Of a stretch of 64,000 bases of DNA, positions 22,293-31,235 are shown piece by piece. A program made the translations under genes and the position numbers. A model generated the notes under the pieces. That model made no database searches. It was given only the letters and a program-made list of their open reading frames with translations, and was not told the origin of the DNA. How positions within the stretch are numbered: position 1 is the stretch's first letter; every line of letters starts with the position of its first letter. This DNA comes from Arcobacteraceae bacterium (GTDB taxonomy: Bacteria; Campylobacterota; Campylobacteria; Campylobacterales; Arcobacteraceae), in contig JAGLOP010000012.1 of assembly GCA_023138835.1 (NCBI GenBank), positions 1-64,000 of the forward strand. The letters are read 5' to 3'.

Positions 22293-22523
22293 TTAGTCTT
22301 CGATACAAGGCTCACCAGAGTCAGCAAATATAATACAACCTTCTGTTGGACAAGCTTCAGCACAAGCTGGTACATTATCTCCACACTCATCACAAGTATC
22401 AGCATTTACAAAATAAATATCCTCACCTGTTGGGTTTTCATCGTTATCAACGATTGATTCTGTTGGACACTCATCTAAACAAGCGTCACACGAAATACAT
22501 GTATCAGTAATTTTAACTGCCAT
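22293..22523 (-). CDS. 4Fe-4S ferredoxin
   Basis: CISCDACLDECPTESI and CDECGDNVPACAEACPTEGC. Confidence 0.93.
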   Translation of the reverse strand: MAVKITDTCISCDACLDECPTESIVDNDENPTGEDIYFVNADTCDECGDNVPACAEACPTEGCIIFADSGEPCIED

Positions 22524-22600
22524 ATTGTTCTCCTAATTTTAATTTGAATAACTTTATCATATAAAAAATAAATTTTACTTTAAAATATTAAAAGAAAAAG

Positions 22601-23023
22601 CTAATTTTTCAATATGTTGAAATCTTTACACTTTTTACAAGTTCCAGAAAATACCAAATCAGTTTGATTGATTGTAAAACTATATTCTTTTGATATATTG
22701 TCAATCATTTGCTTTGTATCAATATATATATCAGTGACTTCACCGCAGCAATTACATAAAAAATGAGAATGCTTATTTTGAACGATTTCATATACTGATT
22801 TTTCATTTGGCAGTTTTACTTCAAATAGTAACATGCTATTTATCATAATATTTATATTTTTATATATTGTAGCTTGAGAGATAGAATTAAAAACTTTTTT
22901 TATCTCTATATATAAGGTATCAATACTTATATGTCCATACTTATATACAGCCTCAAGTATAGCTAATCTTTGAGGAGTTGTTTTTAAGTTATGTTGTTTT
23001 AAGACTTTAGTAAAATTTTTCAT
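22601..23023 (-). CDS. Fur family regulator, PerR-like
   Basis: LKTTPQRLAILEAVY, HSHFLCNCCGEV, CKKC. Confidence 0.85.
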   Translation of the reverse strand: MKNFTKVLKQHNLKTTPQRLAILEAVYKYGHISIDTLYIEIKKVFNSISQATIYKNINIMINSMLLFEVKLPNEKSVYEIVQNKHSHFLCNCCGEVTDIYIDTKQMIDNISKEYSFTINQTDLVFSGTCKKCKDFNILKN

Positions 23024-23159
23024 AACGTATTATACTTAAAATTTTAAAGATTACTATTACTAAAGGATAATCTTTATCTTCTAATAATTTTTATTAATGA
23101 TACTTTAATATTATATTTGTACAATTCCGTAATTTAAAAACAAAACAAGGAATTAAAAT

Positions 23160-23756
23160 ATGTTAGTAACAAAACAAGCTCCAGATTTTACAGCAACAAC
23201 AGTATTGGCAGACGGTCAAATCGTAGATAACTTCAAATTGTCAGAAAACTATGGTAAAAAAGGTACAGTTCTTTTCTTTTATCCACTAGACTTTACTTTT
23301 GTATGTCCTTCAGAAATCATTGCATTCTCTAAAAGAGTTGAAGATTTCAAAGAAAGAGGTGTTAATGTTATCGGTGTATCTGTAGATTCGCAATTTTCAC
23401 ACTTTGCATGGAGAGAAACTCCGGTAAACCAAGGTGGTATCGGAAGAGTTGCATTTCCATTAGTTGCAGATTTAACTAAACAAATCTCTAAGGATTATGA
23501 TGTTCTTTTAGATGGTGGAGTAGCTTTAAGAGGTTCATTTTTAATTGATGCTGATGGTACTATCAGACATGCAGTTATCAATGACTTACCACTTGGAAGA
23601 AATATTGATGAGATGATCAGAATGGTTGATACTATGTTATTTACAAACGAGTTTGGTGAAGTTTGTCCTGCTGGTTGGGCAAAAGGTGATGAGGGGATGA
23701 AAGCAGATACTACTGGAGTTGCTGATTATTTAGCTAAACATGAGGGTGATTTATAA
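23160..23756 (+). CDS. 2-Cys peroxiredoxin (AhpC/Tsa)
   Basis: FYPLDFTFVCPSEI and EVCPAGW. Confidence 0.96.
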   Translation: MLVTKQAPDFTATTVLADGQIVDNFKLSENYGKKGTVLFFYPLDFTFVCPSEIIAFSKRVEDFKERGVNVIGVSVDSQFSHFAWRETPVNQGGIGRVAFPLVADLTKQISKDYDVLLDGGVALRGSFLIDADGTIRHAVINDLPLGRNIDEMIRMVDTMLFTNEFGEVCPAGWAKGDEGMKADTTGVADYLAKHEGDL

Positions 23757-23783
23757 TATTTAATTTCTTTAAATATTTTTTAT

Positions 23784-23820
23784 AAAGGGAGAGTAGTAAA
23801 TGACTACTCTCCCTTTTTTT
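23784..23820 (+). terminator. Intrinsic terminator of peroxiredoxin gene
   Basis: GGGAGAGTAGT-AAATG-ACTACTCTCCC + T7. Confidence 0.9.
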
Positions 23821-23981
23821 TATTAAACCAATAAAAATAAACTTTTTTAAAGAAATAAAAGTTATAATAATATATAACTTTTATTTATAATTCTAAGGTA
23901 TATATACTATAAGTATTTTTTATAATATATACTTTTGAACTTTAATATAAAAGTTCAAATTAATACACAAGGGAATACGTT

Positions 23982-24497
23982 ATGAAATTAACTAATATTT
24001 TACTAGCAACAAGTTTGCTAACAGGTGCTGCAAATGCTGGAGACTTTATTGACTATAAGAAGTTAACAAAAGGATTTAAATCAGAATTTAAAAAATCTGG
24101 AAATTATGCTACTACTACTGAAGTTAAAAAAGCATTAAAGGCAAAAGATTGGATAGTCGCTGATGTAAGAACAGTAAATGAATGGGCAGGAGCACATATA
24201 AAAGGCAGTCAAAGAATTGGCAGACAAGCACCTGAAAAGGCATTAGGTAACTTTGTAACCGATGATACCGGTAAATTTATAAAAGACAATATAATTGTTG
24301 TATGTAACTCTGCCGCTAGAGCATCACTTGAAGCACAAATTTTTAAGAAGATGGGTTTTAAAACAGTTAAAATTTATGATATATATAGTTGGATAGATGA
24401 GTGTAATCCTGTAAAAACAAGTTATACCGTTAAAAAAGACAAAGGTGGAACTGGACTTAAATTTGGTATGTTCTATGCTCAGCATTGTAAGAAATAA
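23982..24497 (+). CDS. Exported rhodanese-domain protein
   Basis: Signal peptide; DVRTVNEWAGAHIKGS; active-site CNSAAR. Confidence 0.85.
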   Translation: MKLTNILLATSLLTGAANAGDFIDYKKLTKGFKSEFKKSGNYATTTEVKKALKAKDWIVADVRTVNEWAGAHIKGSQRIGRQAPEKALGNFVTDDTGKFIKDNIIVVCNSAARASLEAQIFKKMGFKTVKIYDIYSWIDECNPVKTSYTVKKDKGGTGLKFGMFYAQHCKK

Positions 24498-24518
24498 TTT
24501 TTCTTAAATATTAATGAG

Positions 24519-24551
24519 AGGGGTGATTGGTTTTCCAATCACCCTTTTTTT
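24519..24551 (+). terminator. Intrinsic terminator
   Basis: GGGTGATTGG-TTTT-CCAATCACCC + T-tract. Confidence 0.9.
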
Positions 24552-24573
24552 ATTTTTTTGATATAATTAGCAT

Positions 24574-24792
24574 ATGAAAGATAATATAAATTTTAAACTT
24601 AGCTTGGAAACAGTAGAGAACTTGGAGACTTTTTCTCAAATATTGAATAAAGATGTTAATATCATTTTAAACGAAGCATTAGAACAATATTTTGACAACG
24701 AACAACAAAAACTTCTTGAGAAAAATATGGACGATGAGAACGCTCTGACAAATTTAGATTTTAATGAATTTTGGGATGATATAGAAATTTAA
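24574..24792 (+). CDS. Small protein, RHH-like N-terminus, unknown
   Basis: ORF with helical ILNKDVNIILNEALEQYF; ends NEFWDDIEI. Confidence 0.5.
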   Translation: MKDNINFKLSLETVENLETFSQILNKDVNIILNEALEQYFDNEQQKLLEKNMDDENALTNLDFNEFWDDIEI

Positions 24793-24832
24793 ATTTTAAA
24801 TTCCCATATTATTCATCATCCCAAAATTCATT
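24763..24832. repeat. 18-bp perfect inverted repeat spanning the ends of two convergent genes
   Basis: AATGAATTTTGGGATGAT (24763-24780) and ATCATCCCAAAATTCATT (24815-24832). Confidence 0.95.
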
Positions 24833-25192
24833 TATAAAATCTTTAGCTGATTTATATCCATATATCTCCTGTACTGTCTCTTTTGTTTTAGGATTAATAA
24901 CATAAGTTGTAGGTATAAATCTAGGTTTTAATATTTGCGGGTATTCTCCCATTTCGCTATCCATTTTTAAAAATATATATTTACTGTTGATATAGTTTAT
25001 CACTTTTTCATCACTCAATGTAGTCTTTTCCATTTTTTCACACCAAGGACAATACTCGCTATACATAAACATCAAAACTTTTTTATTTTGTTTTTTTGCT
25101 ATTTGTAAAGCTTGCTTATATGATTCTACATCCTTTAAAACTGTACCAAAAACCCAGCTTAACAATAAAATTAAAGATATTATTATTTTCAT
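24809..25192 (-). CDS. Thioredoxin-fold periplasmic protein (SoxW-like)
   Basis: Signal peptide, YSEYCPWCEKMEKTT, IPTTYVI cis-Pro. Confidence 0.8.
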   Translation of the reverse strand: MKIIISLILLLSWVFGTVLKDVESYKQALQIAKKQNKKVLMFMYSEYCPWCEKMEKTTLSDEKVINYINSKYIFLKMDSEMGEYPQILKPRFIPTTYVINPKTKETVQEIYGYKSAKDFINEFWDDE

Positions 25193-25205
25193 ATTATAAT
25201 CATAC

Positions 25206-26552
25206 CTATTTATTATTAAACATATCTAAATATAAAGCATCAGCCCAATTATAAATTGAAGCTGCATTAACAGCACCATCTTTTTTCCAATTTTCACTAC
25301 TATGTGTTGAGGCAAAATTAAATGTTTTTGTTGTTTTATTATATGCATATTGAGTATAAATATATATTGCTTTTTCAGGCTCAATAGAAACAGCAGAAAA
25401 ACAAGTAGTAGTTGGAGGATACCATTTTACTTTTTTTGTTTTATTTATTTTTTGAGCAATTAATTTAGCTACATGCTGTCCTTCAGAATTTGATGTATTA
25501 CCAGACTTTGAAAAGCCCATTGGTCTAGAATCACCTGTGATAAATATATTTTTTTCACCAATAACTTCATATGTTAGAGGATTGATATCACCTTCAAGTT
25601 TATTTTTAGCATCTTTTGCAATTCCTACTTTTTCTAAAATCTTAGCTCCTCTTACCTGTGGATAAAATGCAGCTTCCTCAAAATTTATTTCATCAAATTC
25701 AGTTTCAACTATTTTTTTATCTAAATCAATTTTAGAAATAACAGTATTTGGGTAATACTCTAAATAATCACCGTAAAGTTCATCAAAAGCAGATTGAAAT
25801 CCTTTTGCTTTAATTGTAATAGCATTGTTTTCATCAAGTAAAATAACTTTAGCTTTTAACTTTTTTTGTTTAAAATAATCAGCAATTACACAAGCTCTTT
25901 CATAAGGTGCGGGTAAACATCTATAATTTCCGCTAGGAACTGTTAAAATAAAATTTCCACCTTTAAAATTTAAAACTTTATTTCTTATAGATATATGTTC
26001 ACTCCCTGGTATAAAACCTGCTGGATACTCCTGTCTAAGTCTAGTCTCAAAGGCAATATCTTTAGTCCATCTTGAATAGTCATAGTCAATACCTGTAGCA
26101 AAAACTAAATAATCAAATTTTATATCGCCATTGCTTGTTTGTAAAATACGATTTTCTTTGTCAAGTCCTATTGCAGTGCTGTGAAAATATGTATAGTTAT
26201 TCTCTCTTGCTGCTTGAAGATAATCATGTGTTAAATATTCAAGTTTTATTTTATCTACTAACCATAGATTACTAAGTGGACATGATACAAACTCATGTCT
26301 TTGTTCAACTAAGATTACATCTGAATTAGGAGCAAATATCTTTGTATATTTTGCTATTGCAAGTCCAGACCATCCTCCACCTACTACTACAACTCTAGGA
26401 TTTGTTGAATCTGCAATTGGTGCTTTATTAAATTTAATCGTTTTAGTTGTATTGCTTGGTTCTGGATTATTTGGGCTGTAACACCCATTTATTGTTGTAG
26501 CTACTGCTGTTACACCTGAAAGTTTTAAAATATCTCTTCTTGAAATAGCCAT
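25206..26552 (-). CDS. FAD-dependent sulfide dehydrogenase/flavocytochrome c flavoprotein-like
   Basis: RR Tat signal; RVVVVGGGWSGLAIAKY; ITGDSRPMGFSKSGNTSNSEGQHVA. Confidence 0.8.
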   Translation of the reverse strand: MAISRRDILKLSGVTAVATTINGCYSPNNPEPSNTTKTIKFNKAPIADSTNPRVVVVGGGWSGLAIAKYTKIFAPNSDVILVEQRHEFVSCPLSNLWLVDKIKLEYLTHDYLQAARENNYTYFHSTAIGLDKENRILQTSNGDIKFDYLVFATGIDYDYSRWTKDIAFETRLRQEYPAGFIPGSEHISIRNKVLNFKGGNFILTVPSGNYRCLPAPYERACVIADYFKQKKLKAKVILLDENNAITIKAKGFQSAFDELYGDYLEYYPNTVISKIDLDKKIVETEFDEINFEEAAFYPQVRGAKILEKVGIAKDAKNKLEGDINPLTYEVIGEKNIFITGDSRPMGFSKSGNTSNSEGQHVAKLIAQKINKTKKVKWYPPTTTCFSAVSIEPEKAIYIYTQYAYNKTTKTFNFASTHSSENWKKDGAVNAASIYNWADALYLDMFNNK

Positions 26553-26609
26553 TTGAATACCTTATATTATTATTAGACTTGATTTTTAGTTAGGAGTTTA
26601 GTCATATAT

Positions 26610-26634
26610 AAAAGGTGATTAAAAATCACCTTTT
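26610..26634 (-). terminator. Hairpin terminator downstream of DUF302 gene
   Basis: AAAAGGTGATT-AAA-AATCACCTTTT with T-run on minus strand. Confidence 0.6.
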
Positions 26635-26641
26635 GTTGTAA

Positions 26642-27586
26642 TTATTCTATTGTTTCATTTACAGTATCTACAAATTTCTTTTGAGCATCTACAAGTACTT
26701 TTTTAGATGGTGCATCTTTTATATCTAAAGAACTTATCCAGTTATAAACTGATGGAAATGCCATATGAACTTCAGCCGAACCTTTCTTTTTATACATATA
26801 AAATGTACAAGGTGCAAATGCACCAGCTTCAGGATGTGTTTTTGCTACTTCAAAAATCACTGGTATTTTACAAATTGAGTATGCATCAAAAAAATCATAT
26901 TTGTCCTGTTCAGCTTTTTGAAATGAATCTTTCAATTTATTAAAACCTGCTATTACAAAACCAACAGTTTCAAGTGAACCTTCTATCTCTTCTTGAAAAC
27001 TTTCTAACTCATCTTCAATATCTTTTGGTTTTATATCCATATCCCAATCCCATTTAAATCTAGTTACAAGTTCCCCTTCGGGTTTTAATATCTTATATGA
27101 TAGTTTTTCAAAGTGACCATTTGGTAAAGCTTTTTTAAGTACACTTTGCACAATCTTACTTAACTCAATCATATGTTTATTTGTTTTTGCAATGCCAGTA
27201 ACTTTTGCCATACCATCTAAAGATATAGATGAAACAGAGATATTATTTGAACCTTTATTTGTATATATTGACATACTAAGTGGTGAAATCAAAGCAGCAT
27301 CTGGATTAATTTTAATCAACTGCGATGCTAAATCCTCTTTATGAAGAACCATAAGATTATAAACTTTATGATTTGTTACTTTAAATTTTGAATCAAAAGC
27401 TCTATTCATATTATTATTAGTAGTTATATAAAAACCAGCATCTTTAAATGCTTTTTCAATTGTTTTTGGCGTTATTTTACCTTTTGAATTATCAGTTGTA
27501 TATATCTGAATATCTTGTACAGCGTTTGCCATTACTACAGTTCCTAATAATAGCACTGCAACTAAACTTTTTATTATTGCTTTCAT
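26642..27586 (-). CDS. Exported DUF302-domain protein
   Basis: Signal peptide; MNRAFDSKFKVTNHKVYNLMVLH; FAPCTFYMYKKKGSAEVHMAFPSVYNWIS. Confidence 0.65.
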   Translation of the reverse strand: MKAIIKSLVAVLLLGTVVMANAVQDIQIYTTDNSKGKITPKTIEKAFKDAGFYITTNNNMNRAFDSKFKVTNHKVYNLMVLHKEDLASQLIKINPDAALISPLSMSIYTNKGSNNISVSSISLDGMAKVTGIAKTNKHMIELSKIVQSVLKKALPNGHFEKLSYKILKPEGELVTRFKWDWDMDIKPKDIEDELESFQEEIEGSLETVGFVIAGFNKLKDSFQKAEQDKYDFFDAYSICKIPVIFEVAKTHPEAGAFAPCTFYMYKKKGSAEVHMAFPSVYNWISSLDIKDAPSKKVLVDAQKKFVDTVNETIE

Positions 27587-27612
27587 TTTTTTCCTTTTTT
27601 ATCTGAAATTTA

Positions 27613-28059
27613 CTACTTATCTAAAAGATAAATAGCATCACCCTTACGAATATTTCCACCATTAATAACTTTTGCAAAGACACCTCTATGCTCTTTTAAA
27701 AGTTCTGGTAAATTTTTATCAACTTTTGCCAAACTTTTACATAAAGTACAATGTTGACTTATCTCTAAAATCACATCACCGATTATTAATCTAGAATTTT
27801 CCTCTAAATGATATGGGTTATAATCAATTAATATATTTTCACCTAATTGTCCATAATTCATATCAATATTATTTTGTGTAGACAAATCATAACTAGCCAT
27901 TGATGTAATCAAAACTGATCTTTGGACATTTTTACCATAAAACTTATCATTTTTCACACCATTTTCATCTAAATCAATATCAATTTTATTAGATCTGTTT
28001 AAATCACCTTTAATAGAAATAAACAATTCTAAAATTTTCCCAACTTTTTTACTTTGCAT
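27613..28059 (-). CDS. MOSC-domain protein
   Basis: GQLGENILID, IGDVILEISQHCTLCKSLAKV. Confidence 0.8.
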   Translation of the reverse strand: MQSKKVGKILELFISIKGDLNRSNKIDIDLDENGVKNDKFYGKNVQRSVLITSMASYDLSTQNNIDMNYGQLGENILIDYNPYHLEENSRLIIGDVILEISQHCTLCKSLAKVDKNLPELLKEHRGVFAKVINGGNIRKGDAIYLLDK

Positions 28060-28089
28060 ATTATTACTATCAAGAATAGAGTTTATACT

Positions 28090-29202
28090 CTATTCTTCTT
28101 CCTCTTCATCATCATCTTCATCTTCATCATCTTCATCATCTTCATCATCACCATCATACATCTCTAGCTCTTCATAAGCTCTAAATACATTTCCTGGACT
28201 AAGAAGATAATACAAGTCTTTGTTTCTAAATTCTTCAAGAGTAACATGTTTTGTAATATCATCAGGATCAATCTCTTCTTCTATACCCTCTAGTACTCTA
28301 TCTTTAATATAAGTAAAATACTGTATAGATTCATCTGCACCCGTTTTATCTGTAATGAATCCATGTCCTGGAACTAAATGATTCCAATCTTTAGATTTTA
28401 TCGCTTTAAGTGCTTCAAGTTGACCGATAATCAAACCATCCCTATTTGAAGTAATTCTTCCATTCATAACAATATCACCAACTAAAACAACTTTGTCATC
28501 TGGTAAATACAAGAACCAATCATCTTCCGAGTGAGCATATCCAACCCTAACATATTCCATATTTATACCAGAAATTTTAAACTTGGTAGTTTCTTCAAAT
28601 GAATCATCAACCTTTACTAAGCTTGTTTTTCTAATAGCATCTTGATACAAAGCTTTAATCATCCTAGTTTGCATACCTGGGTATTTCTTCCCCTCAATCT
28701 CTCTTGGACCATAGTAGTTTACATTTATAGATTCTGGTCCTATAATATTAGCACCATGAACCTCTTTGTAATAGTTATTTCCTAGCCAATGGTCATCATG
28801 CTCATGACTAACAACTACACTTTCAACAGGCATGTCTGCTATCTCTTTCATTTTTGAATAAGCTTGTTCTGCAAATTTATATGAAGGTCCACTATCCCAA
28901 GCTATCCATGCAGTATCACCTTTAATATAACAACTGTTAGACATATCTCCAGCATTCTCTTTTGTTGGCATCTCCATAGCTCCAAAAAAACACCAAACTC
29001 TATCACTAACTTGTACTGGCTTTAAGTTATAATCCCAATCAGGACCACCACCATCTCTTGAAGCCACCCATTCATTAAGTATGAAGTTTCCATCTGCATC
29101 AAGCTTATGTGGCTTTTTAATTGTAACTGATTTATTAAAGATAAATGGCATTGATATTACAAATGCCACTATCAATAATAAAATACTTAATTTAATTTTC
29201 AT
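28090..29202 (-). CDS. SoxH-like metallo-beta-lactamase-fold hydrolase with polyacidic tail
   Basis: SHEHDDHWLGN, GYAHSEDDWFLYLPDDKVVLVGD; C-term DDEDDEDDEDEDDDEEEEE. Confidence 0.8.
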   Translation of the reverse strand: MKIKLSILLLIVAFVISMPFIFNKSVTIKKPHKLDADGNFILNEWVASRDGGGPDWDYNLKPVQVSDRVWCFFGAMEMPTKENAGDMSNSCYIKGDTAWIAWDSGPSYKFAEQAYSKMKEIADMPVESVVVSHEHDDHWLGNNYYKEVHGANIIGPESINVNYYGPREIEGKKYPGMQTRMIKALYQDAIRKTSLVKVDDSFEETTKFKISGINMEYVRVGYAHSEDDWFLYLPDDKVVLVGDIVMNGRITSNRDGLIIGQLEALKAIKSKDWNHLVPGHGFITDKTGADESIQYFTYIKDRVLEGIEEEIDPDDITKHVTLEEFRNKDLYYLLSPGNVFRAYEELEMYDGDDEDDEDDEDEDDDEEEEE

Positions 29203-29210
29203 AAGTATCC

Positions 29211-29516
29211 TTATTTAATTTTCTTTGAACCTGTTTGTGTTTTTCCATTGTTATCAGTAGTAGTAAACACTAGTTTGTCACCTTTTTTAGCACCGGTAAA
29301 GCTGAACTTAAGTAGTGGGTTTTCTGACATAAAACCACTCATATCCGCTTCAAATACTGTTTTCTTATTAACAGTAGCTACAATTCTTTTGATGTATTCA
29401 GGTTTAATTCCTTTTTTTTCAGCTTCTTCTTTATCAGCCATTAGACTTCTAAACATTGCTTTTACTTTAACAGTACCTTTTTTTACTTTTGCTTTAATCT
29501 TAAATTTTTTAGCCAT
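29211..29516 (-). CDS. soxZ: Thiosulfate oxidation carrier protein SoxZ
   Basis: KKGTVKVKAMFRSLM, SFTGAKKGDKLVFTTTDNNG. Confidence 0.92.
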   Translation of the reverse strand: MAKKFKIKAKVKKGTVKVKAMFRSLMADKEEAEKKGIKPEYIKRIVATVNKKTVFEADMSGFMSENPLLKFSFTGAKKGDKLVFTTTDNNGKTQTGSKKIK

Positions 29517-29575
29517 TTTTTTTCCTTTTATATTTTGTTTGTTTATTTTACTAATTGGGTATGTGAAAGGTTAAA

Positions 29576-30034
29576 TCAACCTCCACAACCACCAATAGAT
29601 ACATCTATCTCTTTAGCTGTAGTCAATAACTGACCATCTCTAGTTTTAGCTACGATTGTAACTACTGCAGTTTGTCTCATTTTAATTCTAAAAGAATAAT
29701 CTACTTTTTGCCCCTTAGGTACTGAGAATGCTATAGTAGTAGCTCTTGGATTTGCATCTTGGAAAAGTGCTATTGTTTCAATATCAAGTTTACTTGAAAG
29801 TGTAATAGGAATAGACCCACCATTTTCAGCAAGTTTAGGAGCTTTAAACTTAATAGCATCAGTTTTTTTCAATCCACCTGAACCAAACATCTCTTTAATC
29901 GCATCAGCAGATTTCTCTGCTTCCCATGCTTTTGGTTTTGTCTCTCTAAAGTTCGTTGCACTTAAACTTAATGGTGCAAATGCTGCTACAGCAAATACTG
30001 CTGTACCTACTTCTAAAAATTTTCTTCTATTCAT
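29576..30034 (-). CDS. soxY: Thiosulfate oxidation carrier protein SoxY
   Basis: Signal peptide; C-terminal GGCGG carrier motif. Confidence 0.95.
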   Translation of the reverse strand: MNRRKFLEVGTAVFAVAAFAPLSLSATNFRETKPKAWEAEKSADAIKEMFGSGGLKKTDAIKFKAPKLAENGGSIPITLSSKLDIETIALFQDANPRATTIAFSVPKGQKVDYSFRIKMRQTAVVTIVAKTRDGQLLTTAKEIDVSIGGCGG

Positions 30035-30059
30035 TTTATTTTCCTTTTATTTAATTTTG

Positions 30060-31235
30060 TTAATGTTTTTTCTTACTTAAATCTATCATATATTCAACTA
30101 TTAACTTAACATCAGATGGTAGTAAATCTTCATTACCACCTTTTGCAGGCATTCCACCTACACCATTGATAGAGTTATAAAGAATTTTATCAAAACCTTT
30201 TTCTCTTACTTCTACCCAAGCATCTACATCTCCAACAGCTGGAGCACCCATATTATCAGTTGCATGACAAAGTTTACAAGACTCGTTATACATCTTTTCA
30301 CCCTTAGAGATTGTTTTATCTTCTATTTCAGGTGGTAGATCTCTAACAGTTGAGTATGGAGGTACTACATCTGACATCTCATACTTAATTTCCACTACAG
30401 AAGCTTCAGTTTTACCATCTATGCCACCAGGATCTTTACAATTAGTCATACATCTTGTACCAGCACCAATATTTTTAGCACGATCTGCAAAAAATGATCT
30501 TAAATTTTCTTGAGCATCAGGACCATCGATATTTGGATAAAAGCCATCTCTATTTGCTAGAACTACTTTTGATAGTTTTTTAGCATCTAAAACATACTCA
30601 TCATCCATCTCAACGCCATCAATTGTTATTTCATTTTGAGCCAGTAAATAAGCTGTAATAGCATAAGTTTCACTGTTTGTTAAACTCTTAGGAGTTGCAT
30701 ATGGCATAGCATCTCTGATATATGTAAAAAGTGTAGTAGCTACTGGCCAATATGTACCAACAGTTCTTTTTGGTGCATCCACATTTCCATAAACTCTCTG
30801 ATTCTTAAGAGTTATTACAATTCCATTTTTATCTTTAGATTGATTACCACCAGCTAGTTGTGGATAACCATTTCCTCCACCACCAAAGTCACCGTGACAA
30901 GATGCACATTGTGCTTCATAAAGTTCATCACCCTCTTCAACTGAACCAGAACCCGCTGGTAAACCTGTACCATCAGGCAATGCGTCTATATCCCATGCTT
31001 TAATCTCGTTTGCAGTTGCTGCTCGTCCAAAGCTAACACCTTTAGTACTTTGTTCATTATAACGATATGCAGTTTCAACTCCATTTGCTCTTACATAAGT
31101 AACACCGCCATCAATAGCAGTCTTATTTTTAATTTTATATACACCTACAGGAGATGATGAAGCACCAAACACTAAAGTTGAACTTAGTGCTACAGTTGCC
31201 GCAATACCTAATATTTTATGATCTAACTTGAACAT
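30060..31235 (-). CDS. soxD: SoxD-like diheme cytochrome c
   Basis: CASCH and CKLCH; start set to 31235 (MFKLDHKILG) after AAAGGAGGAG; overlaps soxC end. Confidence 0.85.
   Translation of the reverse strand: MFKLDHKILGIAATVALSSTLVFGASSSPVGVYKIKNKTAIDGGVTYVRANGVETAYRYNEQSTKGVSFGRAATANEIKAWDIDALPDGTGLPAGSGSVEEGDELYEAQCASCHGDFGGGGNGYPQLAGGNQSKDKNGIVITLKNQRVYGNVDAPKRTVGTYWPVATTLFTYIRDAMPYATPKSLTNSETYAITAYLLAQNEITIDGVEMDDEYVLDAKKLSKVVLANRDGFYPNIDGPDAQENLRSFFADRAKNIGAGTRCMTNCKDPGGIDGKTEASVVEIKYEMSDVVPPYSTVRDLPPEIEDKTISKGEKMYNESCKLCHATDNMGAPAVGDVDAWVEVREKGFDKILYNSINGVGGMPAKGGNEDLLPSDVKLIVEYMIDLSKKKH

Noticed and set aside
24574-24832. Possible toxin-antitoxin pair (RHH-like small ORF next to 24809..25192)
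   Set aside because: Genes are convergent and the neighbour is a thioredoxin-fold exported protein, not a toxin.
28093-28165. Short repeats resembling a CRISPR or VNTR array
   Set aside because: In-frame GAT/GAA codons of an acidic tail; no spacers. No CRISPR array seen in the window.
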